DNA of 64,000 bases from Membranipora membranacea (Eukaryota; Bryozoa; Gymnolaemata; Cheilostomatida; Membraniporidae), in NCBI GenBank assembly GCA_914767715.1, contig OU612067.1, positions 2,604,001-2,668,000 of the forward strand. Direction: 5' to 3'. The notes beneath the pieces are model-generated. The model saw only the letters and a list, made by a program, of their open reading frames with translations, ran no database searches and had not been told where the DNA came from. This document shows positions 1-11,300 of the stretch, one piece after another. Both the position numbers and the translations under genes were made by a program. The first letter of the stretch is position 1, and each line of letters opens with the position of its first letter.

Positions 1-749
1 ACTACAAATAAATGGGCTTATGGTTTTGCTGGCCACAATCCTCACCCGAAAACCTAATTCATTCTGTTAGCACGAGTCTGACCTAATACCACAATTTCAA
101 ACAATTTGTCAAACTTTTAATTGATACTGATACAAACATGACAATTCACACCAGTGGGTTGCTGCATAACCACACAGGAGATAATACTACTTTGATAATA
201 TGGACAGGCTAAAACTGCAGTTCAAGAAAACATCCCAATACATTAAGGAAATTTACTGGGAGTTTTTACCTAGGTAATACATACAGATGTAATGATAGTA
301 TTCCAAGTGGTGCGGAGGTTTTTGCAAGGGCCAGCCTCTACTAGGGTAATTATTTTAGTAAGAGCAGGTATCATGAAATAGAATTGAATCTGGTCAGATG
401 CCAGCTCTTTGTTTTCTATGAGGTTTTATTGCTTTGCATCAGCAGAATGTTATACATTTTTGTTAGCAATCTGACTCATACATACTCAGACTCATACATG
501 ATAATAGCTTAGCTTCAGCGTATAGGCTAACGAAATTTGTGAAAGGATGGGTCCAAAGAGAATGAGACTTTCTGTCTGTTGAGGCAATCAACAATTTCTA
601 TGATGATTCACTTTTCACATTTATGCTGGACGGGTTTAGAATCCAACATACATGAAGAAATAATAATCTGTCTAGAAAAGCAAACAGTCTGGGGAAAAAC
701 AAACAGGGTCTCCCTGTATAAACCAGTTTAAATAGAGATTTCTGATATA

Positions 750-1095
750 CCCTATAGGAGTTTAATTTAGCTAGAGTTTAATTTCGCTATCTGGACCTGG
801 TACTAAATTTCACTAGTACTAAATTTCGCTAGTAGGCTTACAAGTGAAAATTAAAAAAAAATGTCCAGCTGGGATACGAACCCAGGGTATAAATCTCCAT
901 CTGATTGCTAGGCAGACATTTAGACCCCTACACCACGCTAGCTTGCATGCTTAGGGAAGGAGTATTCCTGTATAATTCTACATTGTTTATGAAACTATGG
1001 TGAGTGAGTTTGACTTAAGTTACACTAAATTTTGCAACCTAGGCAACAACCGAAAAGCGAATCCTAAATGCCGCGAAAACTAAACTCCTATAGGG
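750..1095. mobile_element. TA-flanked MITE with 15-bp inverted termini
   Basis: The ends are perfect inverted repeats (CCCTATAGGAGTTTA at the left; its reverse complement at the right), each bordered by TA at 748-749 and 1096-1097. Length is 346 bp and there is no coding capacity. The interior has short repeats around aaatttcgct and a tRNA-like stretch on the minus strand. TA target duplication is typical of Tc1/mariner-type non-autonomous elements. The superfamily is inference. Confidence 0.7.
862..942 (-). repeat. tRNA-like (SINE head-like) sequence inside the MITE
   Basis: On the minus strand there is an A-box-like GTGGTGTAGGGG, and about 45 nt later a perfect T-arm at 869-885 (CTGGG stem, TTCGTAT loop, CCCAG). 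The acceptor ends do not pair convincingly, so this is more likely a tRNA-derived relic than a working tRNA gene. It lies wholly between the inverted repeats of the surrounding MITE. Confidence 0.5.
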
Positions 1096-1290
1096 TAGCT
1101 GTTCGAAATGTTTGGGAGAAACGCATTGTCCATGCTGTGTGACTGTGGCCTTGATAAAGACTGCCATGCAGTTCTATTGCAAATCATCGATGATGGATTG
1201 AAATGAAAGCCTATTAACTATGAACTATTGGTAGACTGAGGACCTACATACAGCAATATATATTATAGGGTGGTTGATATCAATGGAGCG

Positions 1291-1376
1291 GAAAAGTTTG
1301 ATTCAGAGTAAAAAAGTTTGATGCAGAACAGAAAAGTTTGATGCAGAACAGAAAAGTTTGGTGCAGAGAAGTTTGA
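1291..1376. repeat. Tandem repeat, ~21-bp unit
   Basis: About four copies of a unit like aaaagtttgatgcagaacag, degenerating at both ends. The array stops right at the TTAA that borders the next element. Confidence 0.8.
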
Positions 1377-2468
1377 TTAAAGGGATCGTTGCGTCAGAAT
1401 TGTGCTATTCCATAAAACCACTAGAAGAGGCAGCAATAATTTAGAAATGCACTTCTCGTTACTTATGAGAAACAAAAAAATTTGAAATTGAGTTGTAATT
1501 AAAAATTAAATTAGTCGGTTATTAAAAAAAATATATGGCAAGTCTGATACTTTTCCAGGCAGGTCTGAACTGGATTCCCCAAAGCTATAGTTGTTGTTGT
1601 TGTTACATTGCCATGGTAACACCTGAATGATTCGGCTTCAATGCAAACATTGTGATGTGACACAATGTTTGCTGCAGACCACAAATGTTCATAGGGAACT
1701 CTGATCATACCAAAAGGCTAATATGACATACACCAGTGTTATAGTTTATATTACCCACAGATTGTTTCTATCAACAATTATTCAACATACATCCTTCACT
1801 GATGATAAAATGACGAATAGTGTGTCTTGTTCATAGCTTGAAAGCTATTGCAACCATCCTAGGCAAGTGTTTGTATAACTGTAATAAACTTATTTTCATA
1901 ATAATGATACATTTAGATAAAGAAACAACTGCTTCTCAAACAGTGAGTTCGATGATTTGAATACCATACAGTTACAAAACTACGAACTGACTCAGATCTG
2001 ACTCAGATCTTGGTTAAACACAAACAATTACTTAGCTGGTTCGATGACTCAATGACCAACGCTGCTCTTATTTTACCAACATCTAATGCTAGGGCTTGTG
2101 AAAAGAGTTGTTATCCATTCTGGATCACTGATAAATAATACGCAAGGTGAAATGGAACGGGATTAACCTAATCCAAAGATTATAAATATTCTGTCAGGCA
2201 AGATTGCATTGTGGTCAAAATAAAATAAGCCCCCAACAACAGCCTGTTTATTTATTTTAGCACTATGTTGTGAAATTGTTTGGAATACAGATATATTTGT
2301 ATAACATGCTAGTTCATAGATCGCAAAGATGCCAAGGAAGTTCTTATTCATAAGCTGATTATGGCTAGGAGGTCCAACATCGCTGATTCAAGGTTAAGTG
2401 ATGGTGAGGGCGATGATTATGCTCTGGGGCGGCTATAGAGGCTTCCATCAAATAATGATCAGTGAATC

Positions 2469-2660
2469 AAAGGCAATATTTCTCCTGGATGGAGTGGCGA
2501 ACAGCCAGCGCAACCTGGAGAGTTAGCTGCTGCGCAGTCGAGGCAAGACCGAGATCGTTTGAGCAGTATACTACAGCTGTATACTGGTGTCTCTGTAATG
2601 GTTGCTGAGTGCCAGGGATGTTTGCCAAAAATCCTTCAAAGTAAGCTGCTGCCAGGAGTC
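2469..2660 (-). CDS. Possible terminal exon, unknown
   Basis: A good acceptor (tttatttcttcag) at 2661 on the minus strand is followed by 63 open codons ending in TGA. The residue composition looks coding (contains YFEGFLANIPGTQQPLQ), but the phase does not match the exon at 3132-3274 directly, so an intermediate exon would be needed. No family recognised. It also lies inside the TTAA-bordered element. Confidence 0.2.
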
Positions 2661-3131
2661 TGAAGAAATAAAGGCAATGTGTGCTGAGAATGGCTGTGAT
2701 GCTAAACACACCATTGCATGATAGATGATAAACAATTCAAACACCTAAAAAAATTGTTGTTATGAGTGCAAGTTAATCAGGGACTGGGTTGCATGTTGGT
2801 CAGTTGTTTTACGCATTCTGATAACGAACCCAAACAATCTCATATCATTGAGTGGAAAAAAACAATATTTCTAAATTCTTGGAAAACGTGCAATCACACA
2901 GTAGCTACAGACTCTCAATATATCAAACAGCTTCGATATTGGGATGATCGCATTAGCCTCATCTGTTGGGTGGCCTAGTTTGCTAAAATAGAGTTGTGTA
3001 AAGTAATTCACATTTTGACGATGATTACTTAACATCGTCTGGGACTATTCTGCAATATTGCTACAGTTTACTCAACCAAAATTTAGGTTGTAATATTTTC
3101 TAGTTTGCCAAATCCATGAAAAAATACTCAC

Positions 3132-3274
3132 TATTTTGCGAAATCTGGGAAGCTGAGATGCTGACCCAGATTGTATATCCTGGTCTTGCATCTCTTCTGG
3201 AAACCACTCATCATCTGCAAGAATATCGGAGACTGTATCACCTGTGTCAGATTCTGGTTCAGAACACCCATCCT
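3132..3274 (-). CDS. Candidate acidic internal exon, unknown protein
   Basis: On the minus strand an open, coding-like stretch of 47 codons lies between a plausible acceptor (ttatag at its upstream side) and a strong donor (ATA then GTGAGTATT). The peptide is rich in D, E and S (for example SEPESDTGDTVSDILADDEW), resembling the acidic N-terminal region common in piggyBac-type transposases, but no conserved domain is visible. A second piece at about 3672-3765 (minus) ends in a donor (ACAG then GTACGA) and has the matching phase to be spliced to it. No start, stop or catalytic part was identified. It lies within the TTAA element and may be the remains of its transposase. Confidence 0.3.
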
Positions 3275-5212
3275 CTATAATAATTAATTCCTATCATCAT
3301 ATCAAAAGAGACATCACAGTTTCAAAGACGCTGTAATTTTCCATAGTTGCTTTCAATTCATCATGACCTTCTTTCCGTTGGTTGTGCAATCATGTTGCTG
3401 CATAGAAATGAATTATAAATACACACCCAGTGCACCCTATAGAGACTAAAACAAACAAAACGGCATCATTTTCTTATGGCAGATAAAATTTACTATTACG
3501 GATAATAGTGTCAAAGATACTAATTGATATGTTAGCTCAAGATGAAGACCACTAAGATAACACCATGTCAAAACATGACAAACGAAATTTTGATTCACGC
3601 TACCAAATTTTCTTTACAAATCGATCGGAGCAGAGTACAATCATGGGTAGCACATAAATTATGATTCGTACCTGTAAAAGATGCCTGCGCAATGGAACTT
3701 GAATATGGAGAGAGAATATCTCTTACAATCCGTCTTGAGGCCCTAGTACTACCGCTGCCTTCCTCAGGCACTGCTGGCTCAGGGTTTCGAAGGGTTTACC
3801 AGCTTGGGGAATAGCATCTTTTTTTAACTTCCATCTAATCAAAAATGAACCAGAATTCAGAAAATGTGATAAAAGCAATCATAATATAGTCTTGTCTGTT
3901 CGAAAGCGCACAATACACAGGCATACCTGATGCCATTTCATATAATGTGATCAAAGTGACTGTTTTTTGCATGATAATGCAACACAAGTAGAAATCAGCG
4001 CTTTTGTGCTCAAAACACAGCATTAATAGATTGTATTTTAGACGAAAATATGGAAAATAATATACAAGTATTGTAAATTATGATTAACACTTACGGAAGT
4101 GGCTTTTATCCAAAGAGTTGAGAGTTTACATAGGCGTCCTTGCGGTCACGACCCACTGCAATGCATCTGTTTGGCATACCTACACAAAAAAACACAGTGA
4201 TGGATGAAAAATAAATGGAAGACCACATCTTGAGTCCGGGATGCTGTTTGCTTTACCGTCATTTGTTGTTCCACCCATCAAAAACTATAAATAGCTACTT
4301 TTACTGGTCAAGTTTGCATTTTTACTGGATTGATTGCAGAGCAGCACCGATTGTATCATAAACACAATACCAATGTGTCATACTTCTCGACAAAAAATAA
4401 TTCTATCTACCATATCAAATATTATTTTCAATACATACTTAGAGTATAGGTTGGCTGCTGCTCTGTCGATGTGTTTATCCTAATGCAGAATAAGAGTATA
4501 AACAGGTCCGGAAGGAAGCCTATTATCATGCGTATAATATCCTTCTATGTATGCTGACAGCTTTTGACATCTTACCTGCTTGGCTTGAACAAGGCCTTCC
4601 AAATATATCATCAATTATCGGATTGAAAGTAGTGCATCATATCACGCTGGTTGACTATTTGTTGTTGACCTAGCCTTTGAAAAATCACTTGAGAAATTTG
4701 CCGGCTCATCGATAGATATAGTGTCGTATTTACTATCTAATACCTTTCATTACCTAAACAGACTATAAAACTGCGTATCAATAGACAAACACAAAATACT
4801 AACATGTCATTGGCTAATCCAAAGACCATGCTGTGAAAGCAACCGAATTACCTAGTATATTCATGAGCAATACCAAAACAATGTTCCATTGGGTCACTCA
4901 AAAAATGAAGTTTAGCAAAAATTTTTACTTCTAGATGATAGACAATGTTTCAATTAGTGGACACAGAAGATCATTTGGAGAAATCCCACTTAGTTTGCGA
5001 GATATGACAATTTGTATGAATTCAATAACATCACTATAATGCATGAATAGCCATTGTTATTACTGCCTTGAGTCATGAGCAATAATATAAGGACCCTCCT
5101 ACGTCACAGGGTCATTAACCAGACATATCACTTGGGTTAAATAGAAAGCCATGGGCAATAACTATCTACTGCCCAATCCTTGGTACAGGGAATTTCTGAT
5201 GCAACGATCCCT

Positions 5213-5965
5213 TTAAATTCACTGAAATGTTTAATTCAATTCAGGCCTTTTTAAATTAAATTCACAGCAGATAAGTTTAGTTTTATCCGGCTTTCTGGGC
5301 CACAGTACATAGAATATAGCGCAACAAACATCATTGTGGAGGCCTACAGCCAAATAGTAATCTCCACCTGCTTAGTGGATAGCACATTGAGGTATAAAAA
5401 TAGTGGAAAAAAGTTTTTAGATTACTAGCCACAGTCCCTGGAATGAATGTAAACAAGGTGTCGGATGCCCGTACACTTTGGGAGGACTGGATGCTCAGAA
5501 TAATCAGCTGCTTTTTGGATGAAATGGATGATTTAGTATAAAAATAGAGTGAAAAAGCAGATATAAATGTGGTATATATATATTTGAAAATAAAGAGTCC
5601 TCCCTATGCGCATCACATTATTAGAATCTGCCTTCACCAGGGCTTGAATTTGGGCCTCTTGCATAATTTTGTTTAGTTTTTCTTTATTTCAAGCTTTCAT
5701 GGCACATATCAGGCAAAAAAATCTTCCTTTTTTTTCAATAATTTATGCATACCCTCAACTGGTTTTACTACACATATGTGCTTGAAGACAGGACTTTGAT
5801 TCAGCCATTTCTTCTATTTTCTTAAAAAACACTTTATTCAAAAGTGTTATGAGGCACTGAATATGGGTTTCTTTAATTTCATACACATGCATATATCATA
5901 AACACAAAATTAAATGCTCCTCCTTTTCTTTTTTGATCCAAACACTCTAACCTCTCAGTCGCACA
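5213..5965. other. Non-coding, no gene seen
   Basis: AT-rich DNA with no convincing ORF, exon or RNA. The same holds for 1-749, 1100-1290 and 6229-6640. Confidence 0.5.
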
Positions 5966-6228
5966 GGTAAATTAGGTAAATTAGGTAAAAGAGGTAAAAG
6001 AGGTAAAATAGGTAAAATAGGTAAAATACGTAAAATACGTAAAATAGGTAAAATAGGTAAAATAGGTAAAATAGGTAAAATAGGTAAAATAGGTAAAATA
6101 GGTAAAATAGGTAAAATAGGTAAAATAGGTAAAATAGGTAAAATAGGTAAAATAGGTAAAATAGGTAAAGTACGTAAAATACGTAAAACACGTAAAATAG
6201 GTAAAATACGTAAAATAGGGAAAAAAGG
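5966..6228. repeat. Minisatellite, 9-bp unit (ggtaaaata)n
   Basis: About 28 head-to-tail copies of ggtaaaata, with cgtaaaata variants near both ends and divergent edge units (aggtaaatt, gtaaaagag). Because the unit is 9 bp, all three minus-strand frames stay open and give artificial ILP, LFY and YFT repeat peptides. These are not proteins. Confidence 0.95.
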
Positions 6229-6649
6229 TGTCAAAATAGAAGAATATTATCGTATAGCTCCACCAAACAGTTTTATACATGTACGCAACTTCGCTTCCCC
6301 AAAACATCTCTCTGATCAACTCAAACACATCGCAACAAACGACGAGGCCTTGCACCACTATCACCAATGGAGGAATGACTATGTTATAAACAAAACACTT
6401 AAAAAGGGTAAATCGGCTTCCTCATTCTAAATGTTTGCAGCTAGTAGGCCTACTTTGTTTACTTCACAGGCCACACAATAATAAAAAAATACATAATCCA
6501 TTATAATGTAGGAAAACAATGATTAACTAATCGCTTACCAAATGGGAAAAATTTGGCTGGACTCAGAGAAGGTGTGTTTAGCTTGTAGTCAAATTACCAG
6601 TAGTCATGGTCGAGCTAATGAGTAATGAGTAGCTTAGGCTTTTAGTTAG

Positions 6650-6916
6650 GTGTTATGCTGTGTCATCCACCTGCTTCACAATAATAATTATTTATTTACA
6701 GATAAATTGCTGTGCCATTACTGTATGCTTGCACATGAACGTCCACCAGCAGAATGGAAGACTTTCAGTCAAGATTTCACCCCAAAACACTGTCATAATT
6801 TAACAGAGCCAGAACAATATTGCGCCTTCTATAACCTGACTTGCAATCGCTTTTGGTCTAAGGAACTGCAGAGGGAATGTCCATGGTGTCGATCTTTTGT
6901 ACAGTTAACACTGTAG
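6650..6916 (+). CDS. Candidate Cys-rich terminal exon, unknown
   Basis: A good acceptor (tttatttacag) ends at 6701. From 6702 an open frame of 71 codons runs to TAG and is rich in Cys, His and Trp (CHYCMLAHERPPAEW, then spaced cysteines ending CPWC). The spacing suggests a disulfide or zinc-bound fold, but no family is recognised. The frame is open upstream to 6650, so it could also be a small intronless ORF. AATAAA at about 7180 could serve as a polyadenylation signal. No partner exon was found upstream. Confidence 0.3.
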   Translation: MLCCVIHLLHNNNYLFTDKLLCHYCMLAHERPPAEWKTFSQDFTPKHCHNLTEPEQYCAFYNLTCNRFWSKELQRECPWCRSFVQLTL

Positions 6917-8270
6917 GAACGCCAGTCCAATGATCAGGCAAAGACCAGATGATTCAAATAGTCAATTATGTGAAAGGGAACTAGGTTGTATATTATTTAT
7001 GCTGATTTATGATCTATATCTATATGTTGGGAATAATTTCTCATCAGACTTTATGCAGGAATCAAATGTTTGAGAATCATTCATTGCCTGCATTTTAATG
7101 AAGTGATCGATCCCTTCCCCAAAGCTTGTGTAACCTCTATGAACTTTTCTTTTCTTATGTTGACAAATTGACTGTATATAAATAAACAAGTATTTTATGG
7201 ATTTTGTTAATATCTTTATTCCCTTGATTTTATTCTTCGTTATTGTAGTTTTTTTTCACACCAGAGAGACCATCCTTGGATGATGGCGAATGCAAATTAT
7301 GTATATATATATATATAATATTAGAAGTGCTATTAGGTCTAAGAGCACCCTAATTTATGTGAGCTAACTGATGAATCAATTATCAGTACCTAGACACCTA
7401 AAACCACAACAAACGGTACCCAGGTTAAGTTTTATCCTGTACCAGCTGCAGATTGCTATGATTGCAGCATAACTATCCTCTAACGAAGAAGGGGAGGGCT
7501 GTTCTCCTTCCACCCAACAAGGAGCGCACAAGGATGAAAAAGGGCTAAGTACTTGACTAAGGCTGCCGCCTAATTCTTAGTGTTGGCAGGGAGTTCACTT
7601 ATTGACTTGAGTGAAAAGGGTTACTTGAGGTGATTTTTCATGCTTGAATAAACAAGTAGTCATATAAGAATAATTAGTCTTACTGCCTTAAAGGAAATGT
7701 AAAAAACTTCTCATAGGACAAGCAAGTACACATGTATTATTCTAGGTAGCGGGAACAAGGCCTTTCACATTTCAAAAGTCCCAAAGCTGATTCATAGTAC
7801 CATTGGGTCTGGCGTTATTACAGCTGAGTGTTAACAAGATCGATCTGTGAAATGTGATCATTTTGATCAAGTTCTTTTCACCGTAAATTGTTCTTAAAGT
7901 CAAAGTGCAAACTGCAAACTTCAAAGATACCCCCTATTTCAACAGATATTATGAACGCAGACACTGAGGCTGCTAGCACTGGTCTAAATTGAACAAACAC
8001 ATAACATTGATATTACAAATATGTGGTCAGTAAAAATATAGATAAGGAAGGAAAGATTATGTTATTTACAAGTGAAGCTCTGACACTCAACAATATGAGT
8101 TATGACTTGAGTATTCAATAATAACAGGAAAACCTATTTCCTCGAAATCATCAAATATGTCATATATTTTTATGAAGCAATGCAATATATCTCAAATAAA
8201 TATGACTTTCTGATCTTTGTGCAAATAAGTTGTATAATATAAATCAATATGTGTGTTTGTATCATACAAA
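6917..8270. other. Intergenic, upstream of FReD A
   Basis: No exon, RNA or transposon end recognised. A short (TA)n run lies near 7300-7318. The proximal promoter of copy A is at the right end. Confidence 0.4.
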
Positions 8271-8277
8271 TATAAAA
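8271..8277 (+). promoter_or_regulatory. Candidate TATA box of FReD A
   Basis: TATAAAA lies 117 bp upstream of the ATG at 8388. The paralogous copy C has TATAAAG at 56306-56312 (minus), 111-117 bp upstream of its ATG. The similar spacing in two diverged copies supports a core promoter. The start of transcription cannot be seen. Confidence 0.35.
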
Positions 8278-8387
8278 CTGAATTTATAGATAAGATCAGA
8301 CTTATGATGTTGTTTGACTCAAATTGTGAAATTGTTACTGTCCAGAACGGGTGATAATGGACATAGGTTGAATAAATTCTCAATAAA

Positions 8388-11300
8388 ATGATATTACTAT
8401 ATGCCCTGGTTGTGGTCTGGATGGTGAACCTGCAATCAGAGATTACTATTACTGCGTTCTCAACAAAATGTGGCACCTTTAAACATGAGAGGAATGTCGA
8501 GATCAAAGGAAATTGTCTGCAGCTGCCAGAAAGTACTATAACATGTGAGTATGTCAGTCAACTTCACACAGAGACGGGTTATATTCAAAAGTTGATGCCG
8601 TCTACTGTGTACTTTCTATTGTTTGCTAGAGGTGGAAGAGTAGGTTTTCAGGAACAAGGTCACAGGTCATGATCATTGATAAGAGGCTTTAGCGCTGGTA
8701 GGCAGGTTTTGTCACTAGATTCGCATTAAAGGCAAAAATAAATAATGATCGATTCCTTTACTCTAGCTTGAATAAGACATCTTTAAGTTACAATGAATGA
8801 ATTTTAGGTTTTTTATAAGCGTCCAAATAATAAAACTGATGAAATATTGTTCACCTTGTAGTCACATGGCACAATAAAACCATGTTCCTTTAATTGAATC
8901 TTATGTTCAGGCCGCAGCATGATGAAGGCGACCATGGCGTGTAGAAATCTTGGTTGGCGGAATTGCCGATCAATAATCTATGATTCTGCATCTTCTCTTT
9001 GTTCCATATACAATACAAATCATATTGGATCATTTGCAAAGAAATCAGAGGTGGCTACTAGCTTAACCTATCTGGAGAGGCTGAATAAGGTGAACCACTA
9101 TTATTTTCTTTTTCAACTACCAGAGAGCTTTGTATTGACAACGCTTCGTAGAGAATCTTAATCTTCCCTTTTATGGAATCACTTGTTAAATATCCTTTTT
9201 CACTTGACAACGATGACGTACTGCTTTGACCATGATCACTTAAAGCATCCATGAATTAATGCTTAAACAAGCCCAAAACTGACTCTCTTGGTCCATCAAA
9301 AACTGTGTTACAAGGCAATGAAGTTTCGTTTTCAATACTTGCTCATGATAACGAAGAGTCGATGTGTGAGCAAGGAGTTAGAGACTCCTTGTGAGGTCAC
9401 ATCAGGGCTTTTGATCAGAATTCAGTCTGTTTTCCATTATGAGACTGTTAAAGGCCAATGCCAGTGAAGTTCTAAGTGTTGTCATGTTTTACTTTAGGTG
9501 ATGAGCTTTCAGATGAGCCATTGGACAAGATTCTACACCTACCACAACCAGATCTGCTGATGCTCAAAGATGACATCTCCATCAAACAGTCAATAAATTC
9601 AGTCACATTGAGAAACCATTTAAATGTCCTTGACCTTCTGACGTCATAGACAGTGTTTAACATTTGCCACTAACTGTTTTTACTGTTTGTATTATCCATT
9701 GTTATTTGATTGTTCCTAACAAAAATATCCAATAAAAATTAAGGTGATTGTAGCCTGATATCTTATTCACACCCGTAATGTATTTTAATGAATAGGAGCT
9801 CAGACTAAAATTTTCTCATTGGCCCTTACATGGAGCTAAGATATGTAATTGGTCACCAAAGAATCCTACGTTCTAGCGAGTCCATTTATTCACATCCGGT
9901 ATCACAGTAATATAAGAAAACACTGCTTGTGACGTCATGAGCTGGGACAATGACTGTTTTCATGAAGCATCAGCTTTGAGCATCAACAGATCTGCCTGTG
10001 GTAGGTGTAGAGTTTTGTCCAATGGCTCAAATGAGAGCTTAGAACCTCATGAAAAACATACAGTAAGAACTTAATTGGGTATCCACTTTAAGGTGAAACC
10101 AATTTTTTCCACCTGATGGCACTTTGATGGCACAAGTTATGTTTGAAAACAACTGGTTTCATCCTATTTTGATGATGATACAAGTTAAAAGCTTCAAATG
10201 GTAGACTCATATGCGAAATGTTTGTTCATGACATCATAAAGTTTACCTTAGCTGGAGAACAACCTCTGTTTCCATGACTGGAAAATATATTACGTTTGTT
10301 ACTGTCATGGCATAAATATTCTTGAGTATGGTCATATGTCAGTAATGTACTTTGATTGTGACATATGACATATGACAATTATTAATCAAGTTCAGTTCTT
10401 GATCAGAGTCTCAAACCTTGTGCTTATAGATTACTACTCTGACTTTAATTTACCAGTAAAATATATTATCTACATCTAGTCTTTTTTCAGCAAACTTCTG
10501 AAAGCTGTGAAGAACCGGAGGAACTAGAAACACCTGTTTTAAAAGGTAGGACATATATGTCAACTCAATAAGTTGTTTAAATCCTGGGCCCCTTATTTAT
10601 ATTGTTTTGTTGGCCTGGAGTATATCACACTGTTTTTCAACTGATCGCCCTTGAAATTTGAGTCCAGACTGTATTTTTCACACATGAATATTAACATTTT
10701 GTTACCTTTGCCGCCCCAAATCCAAACCCAAAGCTTTTAGTGATACATACTACTGGTGAGAATAATTGATAACGTTACTTCCAGTAGTGTGTAAATGTTA
10801 AGTGTCCATAAAAACCATGCATGCTTCTATGATGATGAAGGTATGATTTGAATGACTTTTAGAAGAGCTGGTACCTGAATGATAATTAACGGTAAAATTG
10901 TTTGAGGATTGTAAAATTATTGAGCAGATGGGCATTTGTTTTATGTACGGAAACATTTATAAAAAATTTATACACCAAATGAAACTGCTGTAGATTGTCA
11001 ATGGTATTTTGAGAATGTGCCAAATGCAGCAGATGGTATCTTCACATTGGAGATAGATGACTATTCATTTCAAGCACGTTGTGAGTTTGACTCTGAGCAT
11101 GGTTGGACTGTTCTACAATGGAGATATGATGGAAGTGAGAATTTTTACAGAGAGTGGGATGAGTACAGAGACGGGTTTGGATCTCTTACAACAGAACACT
11201 GGATTGGTGAGATGCACAATGCAAAATAAATTGTAGGATGTCAAGAAAATTATTATCAATAGTGATACTTTCGTAACTGCGCCCTATAGACAGTTTTCTG

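Larger units (their letters stand above)
1381..5212. mobile_element. TTAA-flanked, piggyBac-like element (3.8 kb)
   Basis: Both termini read inward as AGGGATCGTTGC(G/A)TCAGAA: 19 bp with one mismatch at 1381-1399 and the reverse complement of 5194-5212. Each is bordered by TTAA (1377-1380 and 5213-5216). TTAA duplication is the hallmark of piggyBac-type transposition. No long transposase ORF is visible, so the copy is non-autonomous or decayed. It contains at least one coding-like acidic exon on the minus strand (3132-3274). The superfamily assignment rests on the TTAA and TIR pattern only. Confidence 0.6.

Noticed and set aside
5966-6228. CRISPR-like array
   Set aside because: Short contiguous repeats without spacers, in a eukaryotic genome.
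5947-6367. Repetitive ORFs (PILPIL, LFYLFY, FTYFTY) on the minus strand
   Set aside because: A 9-bp repeat keeps all three frames open. All three are products of the minisatellite, not genes.
9472-9663. ORF in intron 2 of copy A as an extra FReD exon
   Set aside because: It is part of a foldback repeat, has a stop, and copies B and C show no counterpart. Exons 2 and 3 already join in phase without it.
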